DNA of 64,000 nucleotides, taken from Amoebidium appalachense. Its lineage: Eukaryota; Ichthyosporea. Positions 23,970 through 43,004 of this stretch are shown here, piece after piece. The position numbers were made by a program, and so were the translations under genes. The stretch lies in the NCBI GenBank assembly GCA_963693365.1, contig CAVNZM010000009.1, positions 2,976,001 through 3,040,000 of the forward strand. The letters are read 5' to 3'. A model generated the notes under the pieces. That model was given only the letters and a program-made list of their open reading frames with translations, was not told the origin of the DNA and did no database searches. Positions within the stretch are counted from its first letter, which is position 1. The number at the start of each line of letters is the position of its first letter.

Positions 23970-24830
23970 GTATGACACAGATGGGTGGGATTGCTAAAGT
24001 CAGTTGACAGACGCTACATTGTGCACTGGCTATCGTGCTCGGGTATGTGTGATAATAACTGGGGTGGAACGCTTGCGGAAGATTACAGGGGGGGGGGGGA
24101 GGGGGGGAGAAAGGAGCATTAGACTATTAACAATTCTATAAGTGAATAAGAGTGTGTGCGCGCGCTCGTGGATGCGAGGGAGGGTGCACGCGTGCATGCA
24201 TGGGTGTGTTCGTGTGTGCATGTGTGTGAAAGAGGAGGGGTGTGGGGGGGGGGAGGGGGGGGGGGGGGGGGGAGGTGGGGGGGTGGGGGGGGGGGGGGGG
24301 GGGGGGAGGGGGGGCACTCTGAAGGGGGCCGGGCAGATGTAAGGGAGTACTGATGAAGGAGGGGCTATGAACAGGGGGGGGGATAGATGCAGATGCTTTC
24401 AAATAGGTGGAAGAGAAGCAGGGAGCTTCCAAAAAGGTAGGATGGAAGATATAGGTATAGAGAGAAATGAGAATTAGGGGAGGTAAGAGGTAACGGAGGA
24501 CTTGAAAAGGAGGGACGAATGGGCAGAGGCCCTTCTGAGGGGGGGGGAGGGGGGGGGGGAGGGGGGGAGGGGCTTGAATGCGGAACACGGTATGAAGTAC
24601 GCAAACACCAAGGACACATGCAAAGGCAAACATTCAAGTATGCAGGGGGGGGGACAGGACAGGCATAATAAGTGGGCCTGGGAAGGCAGGTTGTCTGACA
24701 AAAAACTGGTGTCACTTGGGTTGGAAGGAGAGATGGATTGATACGTGCAAGGAAGTAAGAAGGTGGAGCAGTTGGGAGGAAGGATTGTGGGAAGGAGGAG
24801 AGGGGGAGGGGGGTGCAGAAAAGGGCGGGG

Positions 24831-24864
<34 letters not shown>

Positions 24865-24984
24865 TGGGGGGGGAAAGGGGAGGAGGCCCTGCGGGGAAAG
24901 GGGGGGAGAGGCGAGAGGGAGGAGCGGGGGGTGCATTGGAGGGGAAGGCGGAGTGGGGGGGGGGGGGGTTTCGGCAGGAAGCAC

Positions 24985-25285
24985 CTGGCAAGCTGTATGT
25001 CTGCTGCCACGGCCTCGTCAAAGAACACAATAGTGAAGAGCAGATGATCCGGGTCCTGCGCTGCTAAAGCAAACCCCTCGGAGCTGTGCACAGACCCAAT
25101 CAGCTTGCGCATCGCACGCCGGGCGTTGAGCTTGCGGCCTGCTAGGCGCACACATGTTGACACGTTGAATGGACCGGGGCTCTCATCACTTGACCCCTCA
25201 TCGTCATCGTCAGAGCCATCACTGTCGAAAGGCCCAACCTCCATACCACACTCAGCCAAGGAACGGTTGCCATTATTGCCATAAG
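24985..25285 (-). CDS. Internal exon of an unidentified minus-strand gene
   Basis: Read on the minus strand, the sequence ttcactctgCAG precedes an open exon of 301 nt that ends CTTGCCAG|GTGCTTCC, with poly-C starting about 14 nt after the donor as at other donors here. It encodes about 99 residues: an acidic low-complexity part (DSDGSDDDDEGSSDES) and then a folded-looking part (CVRLAGRKLNARRAMRKLIG, then HLLFTIVFFDEAVAADIQLA). Long, non-repetitive and flanked by good splice sites, it is probably real. Neither flanking exon was matched in phase, and the protein family is not recognised. Confidence 0.45.
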
Positions 25286-25389
25286 CTGCAGAGTGAAGAC
25301 AAAGACAGGGTGAGAGAATAGCTGGTCAATGGTTGCCAGTTCTAAAAAAAACCCATTCCCAACCGGATCCCCCATCCAACCCCTCCCTC

Positions 25390-26170
<781 letters not shown>

Positions 26171-26425
26171 CACAGAAACTCTCTACCCACTATCCTGTAC
26201 TGCCTCTTGACTGATTGTATGCTTAAAGGGGAAGGGGGGGAAGGGGGAAAAGCGGAGGAGTGGGCTTTAAGTGGGTACATTGCACAGAATGGTCACACAA
26301 AACATATGGAACACGTTGCCACACACACCCTATCGGGTGATAGCAACATATAAGAGGCAAGCCAAAGCAGAAAAGGCAGCATAAAGCGAGGACGCAACAC
26401 ATATAGAGTCCATTGGTGTGTGTGT

Positions 26426-26456
<31 letters not shown>

Positions 26457-26478
26457 GGGGGGGGGAGGGGGGGGGCAC

Positions 26479-26635
26479 CTGATGGACTCCCTCCGCTGTA
26501 GATGCATCTATCCGGCCGCCATGACGGGTTTGATGCCACACCCAATCCCTCAGGAAGGGCTGGGGAGGGCACGTGCCAGCCTCGACAGAGTCCTCATGAT
26601 CCGCTATGATATTCAATGTACCGTGCAACGAATGG
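26479..26635 (-). CDS. Possible exon, minus strand, unidentified protein
   Basis: On the minus strand an open stretch encoding NIIADHEDSVEAGTC, then PFLRDWVWHQTRHGGRIDA and EGVHQ, ends at CAG|GTGCCC followed by poly-C. The upstream boundary is uncertain; an AG at 26636-26637 is possible but lacks a pyrimidine tract. An overlapping frame further upstream (about 26594-26839) encodes a signal-peptide-like segment (LLRILVHVILAFCLLAAAG) without an in-frame ATG. The two cannot be joined by a canonical intron in phase. They may belong with the exon at 24985-25285. Confidence 0.25.
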
Positions 26636-27737
26636 CTGTTTCAGCTTGGCATGATCTTTAGACCAAGATTTGTTTTCCTTAATGACTTTTTTATTCACCC
26701 CATCTGGGTTGTTTGTTGAACCCGCTGCAGCCAAAAGACAAAACGCGAGGATAACATGAACGAGAATCCTCAGCAAAGCCCAATGGCATTCCCACGTCCA
26801 ATGCGGACGCGAGCATGTTTGTAACCCATGCTCACACAAAATATGTACTGTCAGTTATGATCAAGCATTAAAGGGTGTTGTCTGTTTTTATATGAGCCTA
26901 CTGCAATATGATAAGGATGCTAGCGCCGTGTCACACCTGTCAACTGCCAGTCCAGGCTGTGACTGCCCGTTCAAGTAGGCCACCTGCAACGGTGGTCGAC
27001 GTGCCGTCTTGCTTAGCCCGCCTTTCGAGTTTATTCCTCGAATCAGACGCCACCAACGATGAGCCACAAGAAAACGGATCAGAAACGATTCGAGCTGATT
27101 CGACCCATAATAGTTCGAACCGACCCATTTATGCCCCAAATAAATTTGGCACCAAATAAATTTGGCACGAACCTGGTGACGTAAAATGTGGCACGAATTT
27201 ATTTGGCACCGGTCAGCCCGCTAGCGGAGCACATCAAGCACATCCAGGGGTATCCCCAAGCCCCTGTCGGTGCCTGGGCGACATCCTGCCCTCACACGTA
27301 CTGACGGTGTGCACGCGGTGCGATGAACTTTACGTTCGCTGCAGACGGGCACACGTACGGTTTTATCGTCACCTAACCAATCGAATCGGCTAGACTCGGT
27401 CCACCATGATATGCAACCAATCAGTTCGGAAATACGTGTGCCAGGATGTTTTGCCTTTCGATTCCCGCGCGTGCCCGTGCGTTTTGACCCCACCCAAGCC
27501 CGAAAATTCAGAAAATTTTGATGGTATTTTTTCAAGCCCCGATGTATTTTGGGTTTCGGGTTATGGTATTTTTCGTACCATGTCATTTGGCGGGGCACTG
27601 TTTGCGCAATCTAACCTCGGGAGTTGGCTCCATATCTTGCGGGCATGTCTTATGAGGGGCGTGCGCGTACGCGCAGATGTGTGTATGTGATGCGTCGTGT
27701 TCTATAATATATATGTGCATATGTGTTTGTGTGGGTT

Positions 27738-27782
27738 GTCTCTCTCTCTCTCTCCTTCTCTCCATATATCTTCTCTCTCTCG

Positions 27783-27876
<94 letters not shown>

Positions 27877-27901
27877 TCTCTCTCTCCCTCTCTCTCTCTC
27901 C

Positions 27902-27987
<86 letters not shown>

Positions 27988-28000
27988 AGTCTGTCTCTCG
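27738..28000. repeat. (CT)n array
   Basis: About 260 bp of nearly pure (CT)n. All Leu-Ser or Arg-Glu frames across it are artefacts. Confidence 0.95.
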
Positions 28001-28632
28001 ACTCTCTCTTTCTTTGGGCTCTCTCCCTCCCTTTAGCTCTCTGGAGCTCCCGGGCCCCAGCACAGGTCAATCTAACTTGAATAGATGGTGACGCACGCAA
28101 AGTGGGACTCAACAACGTTGATAAATAGCATCAGCATTCTCCAGCAATACTATGGCAGAAAGAAATAAATAATGGGGTGTACACCCCTCCCATATTTATA
28201 AATAAAAAGGTGCACTACCAATAAATTTAGTAATAGTGTGTACCGATTGAAATTTCTGTTTGTCGGACTCGGGCCCTGGCCGATTCCATGGTGGTGGCCT
28301 ACGATAGCCATATATCGTTATTAAGCATCGTAATGATTGGATTTAACATTTGCTGCTTCTGGCTTCCGGTTGGCCCCCTGAATGTATCAGGAATTATCTC
28401 GAGATCAGGCTGCCTGCAGATGCATGCAGTTTGTGTTACAGTTGCCATGTAGTTGTGCATTGTACTGCTGACGTTAGGAGCAGAAACACAGTAGGGCTTG
28501 TTGCAGTCGTGAAATGGAGCCCAAAATACCTGCGGGCCCCTCCCGGCCTCCTCCTGTTGCAAGTTCAACTGGTCAGGCAGACCGTAGATACAGGCAGCTG
28601 CAACCTTCACAACACACTATAGGGGATTTCTT

Positions 28633-28677
28633 GCCCGTTTTTCTCGGAGGGAAGTTAATAAACCCGAGAAAACGGGC
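28633..28677. repeat. Imperfect inverted repeat (hairpin)
   Basis: The arm GCCCGTTTTTCTCGG (28633-28647) pairs with CCGAGAAAACGGGC (28664-28677), with one A less in the second arm and a 16-nt loop. It ends one base before the ATG at 28678. Confidence 0.7.
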
Positions 28678-29091
28678 ATGACAACACACCCACGCCCCTC
28701 ACGTCAGGTCTCCGACCAGGACAAGGAATCAGATTGCTCACCATCACGAATTAGGTCATCCATAAACACCATTAGTTCAAATGACGGAAACGAATTCAGC
28801 CCCTTAGCAGATCTAGAAGGGCCTTTTTCCCCTGCACGCACACACAGTGCAAGCAAATCACCCTCAGAGATTCACACCCCTAATAGAGACCCACACACGA
28901 CCGCGCCCACAGCCAAATCACCATCCCCCGCAATCACCCCGCCATCAGCCAAACCACCAACCCCCCAACCCCCCAACGCAAATCCACACCCGCAGCCCAA
29001 ACTCCGACCCCACCACGCAAATCCACACCGGTACCCACAGCCCAACCACCGACCCGTGTGTGTGTGTGTGTATGTGTTTGTTTGTGTGTGA
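28678..29091 (+). CDS. Possible 5' ORF fragment, Pro/Ser-rich
   Basis: A frame starts with ATG at 28678, right after a hairpin, and its first 60 or so residues are non-repetitive (for example RSSINTISSNDGNEFSPLAD). It then becomes Pro/Asn/His-rich and dissolves into (GT)n at about 29057. The N-x-F-x-x-L pattern is a loose feature of some retroelement ORF1/gag leaders, but no zinc knuckle, RT or endonuclease is seen. It could equally be a truncated host gene. Confidence 0.25.
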   Translation: MTTHPRPSRQVSDQDKESDCSPSRIRSSINTISSNDGNEFSPLADLEGPFSPARTHSASKSPSEIHTPNRDPHTTAPTAKSPSPAITPPSAKPPTPQPPNANPHPQPKLRPHHANPHRYPQPNHRPVCVCVYVFVCV

Positions 29092-29324
29092 GTGTGTGTG
29101 TGTGTGTGTGCAGTGTGCGTGCAGTGTATGTGTATGTGTGTGTGTGTGTGTGTGTGTGTACATGATGTGTGTGTGTGACGGTGTGTACATACATGTGTAT
29201 GTGTGTTTGTCAGGGCTGATCAGTACGGGGGACGGGCGTGTACATGTGTGTGTGTATCATGATGTGTGTGTATGCCATGATGTTTGATACGGTGTGTGTC
29301 AGTGTGTGTGTACGGTGTGTGTCA

Positions 29325-29357
<33 letters not shown>

Positions 29358-29360
29358 TGT

Positions 29361-29426
<66 letters not shown>

Positions 29427-29484
29427 TATGTGTGTGTGCGTCACGGTCACAGTGTGTGTGTGTCACGTGTGTTTGTTTGTGTGT

Positions 29485-29519
<35 letters not shown>

Positions 29520-30183
29520 TGTTTGTGTGTGTGTGTGTTTGTGTGTGTGCGTGTACGTGAGTGTGTGTGTGCATGTGTGTGTGCGTGTTAACGTGTGTAC
29601 ATATGTGTGTGTGTGTCAGTCAGTAACGGTGGGTGTGTGTTACAGTGTGTGGCGAGCGTGTACGTGTGGTGTGTGTGGATGGGTGGGTGGGTGTATGTGT
29701 TTGTGCTCTGTGTGTGTGTCACGTGTGTGTACTAGTATGTCAGTGTGTGACGGTGTGTGCCGGTGTGTACGCTTGTACAACACTGTGTGTGTGTGCCACA
29801 GTGTCACGTCCGTGAGTATATACCATATGTGTGCCGTGTACATGTGTGTCTGTGTACGTGTGGGCCGGAGTACTAGCTGTGTGCGTGTCTGTGTACATGT
29901 GTGTGTGTGTGTGTGCCACGGTGTGTGAAGGTGTGTGTGTGTGTGCGTGTGCGTGCGTGTGTGTGTGTGTGTGTGTGTCGTTGCCACACGCGCACGAGCG
30001 CACACGTGCACGTGCACACACAACTTTTCACACACATGCACACAAACACACACGCGTGGACACACACACACACACCGCGCATACAAAAACAAACGGCACC
30101 GCACACAGGCACACACGCGCATGCGCACGCACGGGCACACACACACACACACAAGTACACATGCGCACACATCGCGCGCGCAT

Positions 30184-30218
<35 letters not shown>

Positions 30219-30345
30219 CACACACACACGCACACACACACACACACATGTACACACACACACACACTGTGACACACACACACGCACACACACACACACA
30301 GTAACACACAGTACGCACACACACATACACACAGGAACACACGTG

Positions 30346-30420
<75 letters not shown>

Positions 30421-30431
30421 CACACACAAAC

Positions 30432-30476
<45 letters not shown>

Positions 30477-30556
30477 TACAGGCACGCACACACATACACG
30501 GACGCACACATAGCACACACACACACACACACACCGTGGCACACACACACACACGT
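29057..30556. repeat. Long (GT)n/(CA)n inverted block
   Basis: About 920 bp of imperfect GT repeats (29057-29980) meet about 560 bp of imperfect CA repeats (about 30000-30556) through a short centre near 29980-30020 that contains GTGCACGTGCAC-like self-complementary sequence. No coding capacity. Confidence 0.95.
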
Positions 30557-30677
30557 GGCGCCACTACTTTGGAATATCCGTATCATGTGATGCCTATATA
30601 CGTATGATATCATGGTTTACCACATGTGTTGTGTTATAATACGCAGCCATATGCATGGGGGCCGGGCGGGGCGGGGC

Positions 30678-30679
<2 letters not shown>

Positions 30680-30719
<40 letters not shown>

Positions 30720-30785
30720 CTTACCATGTCTTACCATGAAACCTCGGGAGGCTTACCATGAACCGAAATTTTGTTGGTATTTGAC

Positions 30786-30847
<62 letters not shown>

Positions 30848-31014
30848 GTGAGTGAGTGAGTGAGTGAGTGAGTGAGTGAGTGAGTGAGTGAGTGAGTGAG
30901 TGAGTGAGTGAGTGAGTGAGTGAGTGAGTGAGTGAGTGAGTGAGTGAGTGAGTGAGTGAGTGAGTGAGAGTGAGAGAGTGAGTGAGAGAGTGAGAGAGAG
31001 CCAGAGAGGGGGGA
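30680..31014. repeat. Poly-G, (GA)n and (GAGT)n
   Basis: About 40 G (30680-30719), then (GA)n at about 30790-30844, then about 30 tandem copies of the tetramer GAGT (30845-30968), then mixed GA/GAGT to about 31005. Confidence 0.95.
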
Positions 31015-31194
31015 GAGAAATTGTGTATGTGTGGGTGTGAGTGTTTGTCGTTGGGTGTGTTTTTGTGTGTTTTATGCACGGAGCCATGATTGCACATCGG
31101 TGCACAAGTGATTTTACATATCTGGTGCGGAATATTGCCTCCAGGAACGTTCTGTGTGCACTAATCTCTCAACCCCCCCCCCCCCCCTTTTCCC

Positions 31195-31615
31195 CAACCA
31201 CCACCACCACCATTAACCCCCTCCCCCTCGATTCCCAATCACCTCAGCCCCCCCCCCCCCCCCCCCCCCCTCCCCCCACGTTCTCACTAAAACATACTAT
31301 CCACTATTCCTCACCCCACACCTCACTTGGGCTTTTCGTTTTTTTCTTCTGCCCTCCTGCTCCCATCTTCCTAACCTTGCTCATGCGTACCATTCACAAA
31401 TGCCAACACGCACACATACATGCACACACGCATGCACACATACATGCACACGCGCACGCACACATACATGCACACACACGCACACGCACACACTTGCACG
31501 CACAGAACTCCCTCCCCCCCCCCCCCCCCCCCCCCCCCGTAGACACACACACACATACACAACCCCTTCCCCCCCCCTCCCCCTCCCCCCCACGCACACA
31601 CACACAAACACACGT
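31195..31615 (+). repeat. C-rich and (CA)n upstream of first SDR exon
   Basis: Poly-C at about 31173-31188, 31249-31270 and 31511-31538. Imperfect CA/ACATGC repeats at about 31400-31500 and 31540-31615 run into the acceptor at 31619. Confidence 0.85.
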
Positions 31616-31619
31616 GCAG

Positions 31620-38545
<6,926 letters not shown>

Positions 38546-38555
38546 ACGTAACAAA

Positions 38556-38605
<50 letters not shown>

Positions 38606-38883
38606 GCTATTTGGTAATTACATAAGAGCATAGGAAATGTATAGATGGATGCAAGTATCTATCTGTAGAAAACAGAATTTAGTACAGGGATGCTGTATGT
38701 GCTGCACTTGTAGCAATATTTAGGTGCGGTGACACTGATACGATGTTACGGCTTTCTGGCCCCCCCCTTTTTTTTGGAACATTAATCTTGCATATGATTG
38801 GTGTATATTGAGACTTCAACGATGAAAAATTTGGCGAAACATTTTGTTCCTTAGAATTTTTGGGACACGGACGGACTGGTTGC

Positions 38884-38923
<40 letters not shown>

Positions 38924-40117
38924 GCCCCTTCTCGGGCCCCTTCTCGAGCTGTACTTGCAAAATAAAGTTAAACATATGTGATACAGAGACCCTAGAGTCT
39001 CGGTGTCAAAATTTCAAGGCAGTATTAAAGTGAGAACCAAAATGTCCCTGTGTTTGCATAGTGTGTGTGCGTCTGCATGCGTGTGTGTGCGCGTCTGCAT
39101 GCGTGTGCGTGTGCATGTGTGTGTGTGTGTGTGTGTGTGTGCTTGTGTGTGTGCTTGTGCGTGCGTGCGTGGGTGTGTGTGTGTGGGTGTGCATGCGTGC
39201 ATGCATGTGTATGTGATGGTGCCAAAGCAAAAATACGAAGGTGGCGTCATCACTGGCACGGCTAGAGCTAAGCTTAAGGATTTATCGAGTTACAGAGACA
39301 AGGGGCAATTATTGCTTATTATAGGCACCTGGCCACTAATTAGGTACATCTATACCATCTTTAACACACCGGTGACGGGCACTAATAAAACCACTTCCCC
39401 TTAATTAATAGCCCCCAGACTCTTCATACATACATCTGTAAACTACAGACATACAATACATGCAGTGTGAAGATAGTCACATATTACTTTTAGTACTAAC
39501 ATATACACTACACTTGCATATTACCCCCCCCCCCCCCCCCCCCCCTCCCCCCCCTTCCCCCCACCCCCACCCCCACCCCCCCCCCACCAAAGAAGTACAC
39601 ACCTACTCACATCACCACATACATCCTGAACTATAAATCATTAAAATACATGAGATCAAGGGGGGAAAGGGGAGAAGAAAAAAAAAAGAAAAAAAAAACA
39701 AAAACAAAAAAAAAAAAGAGCAAAAGAAACTTTTAAAAAAGGAAAAGGAAAAGGCAAAACAAAAATCAAGATATTCTGAAGGTAAATTTCCAATTGATTG
39801 TTGCAACCACACACACCATCACATACATTCTGAACTGCAAAATGCATAATCATAAGAACCAGCCGGAAAGAGGAAAAGGAAAAGAAAAACCAAATAAATA
39901 CACTAAATGGTTAAGGAAAAACACATTATTGCGCGCGCATACATCATCACACAAATCCTGAACTATAGGATGCATAAGCACCAGCAAACAAAAGAAGAAG
40001 AAGAGGAAGAAAAAGAAGAAGGAAAAAAAAAGAAAGAAAAAACACCCAAAATCCAAATTGCAAAGCTTTTAATCTTAAACTGATCATATTGGATGTTGAA
40101 AATCCACCCAACCCCCC
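38546..40117. other. Intergenic, AT-rich with (TTA)n and poly-T
   Basis: (TTA)n at about 38558-38604 and poly-T at 38887-38922. (GT)n-like DNA at 39060-39215. Poly-C at 39524-39545. Three diverged copies of a roughly 40-bp phrase, each followed by a purine tract, lie at 39600-40060. No gene was recognised. Confidence 0.6.
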
Positions 40118-40357
40118 TCACAGCCACTCCATCCTCTCCACCCAGTTTTCATAAATTGGCCACACCTTTGCCTCCTTCCACTCTGGCCGGCGCTTGCCTT
40201 TGTCTCTCTGCACATTGAAAAACATGAGTTCGGCTATGTGTGCTTCCTCCTCCCCACCCCCCCACCCCACCCCCCCCCTTTTTTTTTTCTTTTTCTTTTT
40301 CTTTTCTTTCTTTCTTTTTCTTCTTCTTCTTCTTTTTTTTTTTTTTTTTTTTTTTTT

Positions 40358-40388
<31 letters not shown>

Positions 40389-40528
40389 TTTTCTTTTCTT
40401 TTTCTTTCTTTCTTTTTCTTCTTCTTTTTTTTTTTTTTTTTTTTTTTGAGGGGGGGGGGGGGGGGGGGTCGATGCATTCAAAAAACATACTCCATTGTCT
40501 TTGGAGGTGCTGGCCGGGTGGAAAAGGA

Positions 40529-40583
<55 letters not shown>

Positions 40584-40744
40584 CTGCAAAACCCACTTAA
40601 ACCCAACCTAGGCAGGCGCACATATGCAGTATAGCCACAGAACACTATGTGCCTGGCGCCCAGTAACATGCAAATGCATGAAAAAAGCACTAATTTTATT
40701 ATTATTACTTTTTTATTTTGTTTTTGTTTTTATTTTTTTTTGCG

Positions 40745-40805
<61 letters not shown>

Positions 40806-43004
40806 GGAGGAGGGTAAACATGTGCTACAGAGTACCAAAAGCACTGATTCACGCCGGACATAATTTTAGCAATGCAGATTCTGCTTAGACCCCCCACCCC
40901 CCACCCCCCCCCTCTCTCTCTGGTGATGATGGTGGTTGTGGTGGAAGGGGGGGGGGGGGGGGGGGGGAGGGGGGGGGGGGGGGGGGAGGGGGGAGAGAGG
41001 TTAGGGTAGAACACGTTAAAAAAGACGAAGTGCACGTTCAGAACATACAACACACCGCAGAGTGCAAAGCACACAAAAAGAGAATGCACAATATACAAGA
41101 GTCCATCCTCAAGAGCGGTTGCCCAAGAGGCGGGGGAGGGGGGAGGGGGGGGGGGGTTTGAATGCGTCAAAAAGTACGAAGTACACAAGAACAAACGGAT
41201 AAGACGATGCAGAATGCAAGTCATACAAAGAGAGTATGCATAATAAGCAGAGCCCATCCTCAGGGGGGGCCCACGTCCGGGGGGGGGGGGGGGGAGGGGG
41301 GGGGGAGGGGGGGGGGGGGGGGGGGGCTGAGGGGATATCTACCTTTTTCAGTGCAGCAATTAGCGGTGCTGTGTTTTCTGCATGGTGCGGTTTTACGTTT
41401 TCATACCACAGGTTCGGGCACGAAATGAGGGGACGAAGCTCGATTTCGGGGTCATCGCGTACAGCGATCGATTCGAGCGATGGGTGCCCCACCAAACACG
41501 ACACGTCTGTGAGCAAGAGGTTGTCTCGGATGTTAAGCGCCTGCAGATTGAAACAATCGGCAAGCGCATCAACATCTCGCAGCGCATTGTTGTATTCCAG
41601 AGCCACCGATTCCAATTTTTCGTTCACGCCCGGCGGTCCTAGTGATTCCAGCCCCGAAACGCTTGAAATGTGGGAAACACCATCTGTGGGTAGGAAGAAA
41701 CACATACTCTGAATGGGTCTGTGTGGAGCCAGCCGGTAACACGAAGGTTTTTCAGCGCCGTGAGTTGTGCAATCACATTGCCAAATCCAACCCATCCGGT
41801 GTCTTCTTCAATGCGCAAGTCAAAGGTCGTGAGTGTCGCAGCGCTATTTTCCAATCCTGTTACTGTGTCGAGGCTAAAATCTTGCTGGGAAACCACCAAT
41901 TTTGGGGACAATCTCTCAAGCGTACTGGTTTGGAAATTGACAACGGGGTTGAGTAGATCCTCGTACGCTTCAATGGTTCCTTCGTGAAGCGCCGTGCACG
42001 CAGAAAGATTTGAAATGTCGACGATTTCGCCCGTCAAAACAACATGCTTGAGCTTTGGGGCGACTGGCACTACAATATGCACCCACGTATTCAACCTCAG
42101 GTTCTCGAGCTGAGGGCAAACACCAAGCGCCCCTAGATCGACATGCTCATCCCCCTGATCCGAATTGGTTGTTCAATGCAAGGCTTCGTAGAGTCCGACC
42201 GAGGCTCGCACTCAAAACTTCCTCGGCGCTGCACTGGAAAACATCAGTCCACGGAACGACATCGCCGATGCACACAAACGAGAGCTTAATCATGTGGTCC
42301 AGCACCCCGTGGCCCTCAAAAAAACATCGGTTCAGGAACACGTGCTTGAGGTGCTTGAAACACTGTCCGTCTGTATAAGGAATGGTGACAGCATCGGCTA
42401 CCAATTTCTCCAAATTTGGACACTTATTCCATATTTGGGCAACATAACCCTCACCCTTCTCTTCCTCGGGCACGACTTTGGCACCCGCCACAGTGATTTC
42501 GACGGTCTGTAGATTAGAGCCCAACCCCTCGAGCACTGCCCGAAACATCAACATCTCGAAGTTCGGTTCTGCAGCTAAAAAATCGCTTGTCCAACTTAGG
42601 GTTGTCGTTCGTTGCAGAGAGAACAAAAATTGGGCTGTGCTTGCCCACTGCAGCGTCGATGTTTGCTTGCGAGCGTCATTTTCCCCGCCAAAAAAGTACT
42701 TTGTGCTGAAATTTATGCAGCCCACTATCGAGCTAACCCGGCGCGAAAATCCGACGATGGTCAACAAGGCATCATCGTGCTCGATTTCATGATAGGCGCT
42801 GTAGGTAAAAGGGATGAGACCCGCCTCTTTGGTGCGTGCGAGAACGTCTAGGCGCTTGCACACGCGCGTAACGGTAAGGCGGTCGCTAAGCGGAAGGGCA
42901 CGGATGATACGCACAAGAATCTCCGGAGGTAGTTGGGCAAGGGGGCAATCTGAGAGGATGAGGGGAGAATGAACAGGGAAGGAGGTTGGCGGCAACAACA
43001 ACAT
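40118..43004 (-). CDS. F-box/LRR protein with two frameshifts
   Basis: The minus strand starts at ATG 43004. Residues about 22-58 form an F-box (LAQLPPEILVRIIRALPLSD, then RVCKRLDVL), so the protein is likely a substrate receptor of an SCF ubiquitin ligase. Leucine-rich-repeat-like sequence follows (CPNLEKL, FKHLKHVFL, CPQLENLRL, LTALKNLRV, CFNLQALNI). The frame breaks at about 42151-42155, in a run of five C on the + strand, and again at about 41690-41725. The middle segment is clearly coding but in another frame, and the third segment returns to the first frame. The third segment ends at AAG|GTAGAT (41343), followed by poly-C. A terminal exon is proposed at 40118-40249 (NVQRDKGKRRPEWKEAKVW, ending in a stop) and fits in phase, although its acceptor follows purine-rich sequence. 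The breaks may be sequencing errors or real decay. Confidence 0.75.
40259..40470. repeat. Poly-pyrimidine/T tract with poly-C and poly-G
   Basis: Two TTTTCTTT-type tracts (40279-40358 and 40388-40447) flank poly-C (40360-40387), and poly-G follows (40451-40468). It lies in the proposed last intron of the F-box/LRR gene. Confidence 0.9.
40530..40804. repeat. Two long poly-G tracts
   Basis: Poly-G of about 54 nt at 40530-40583 and about 59 nt at 40746-40804, separated by ordinary sequence. Confidence 0.95.
41010..41279 (-). repeat. Two inverted copies of the dispersed element
   Basis: A diverged copy lies at about 41010-41118 and a close copy at about 41156-41279, both on the minus strand in the F-box/LRR gene's last intron. 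The close copy matches 36550-36672 nearly throughout. Confidence 0.75.

Larger units (their letters stand above)
26840..28677. other. Intergenic with short repeats and (CT)n
   Basis: Unique DNA around 26900-27700 holds a cluster of AAATAAATTTGGCAC repeats (27136-27210). (CT)n occupies 27738-28000. From 28080 to 28620 both strands have short frames without recognisable domains. An imperfect inverted repeat (28633-28677) precedes the next ORF. Confidence 0.5.

Noticed and set aside
28299-28622. Overlapping ~90-100 codon frames on both strands
   Set aside because: The minus-strand frame begins with GTG, there are no domains, and splice or promoter evidence is lacking.
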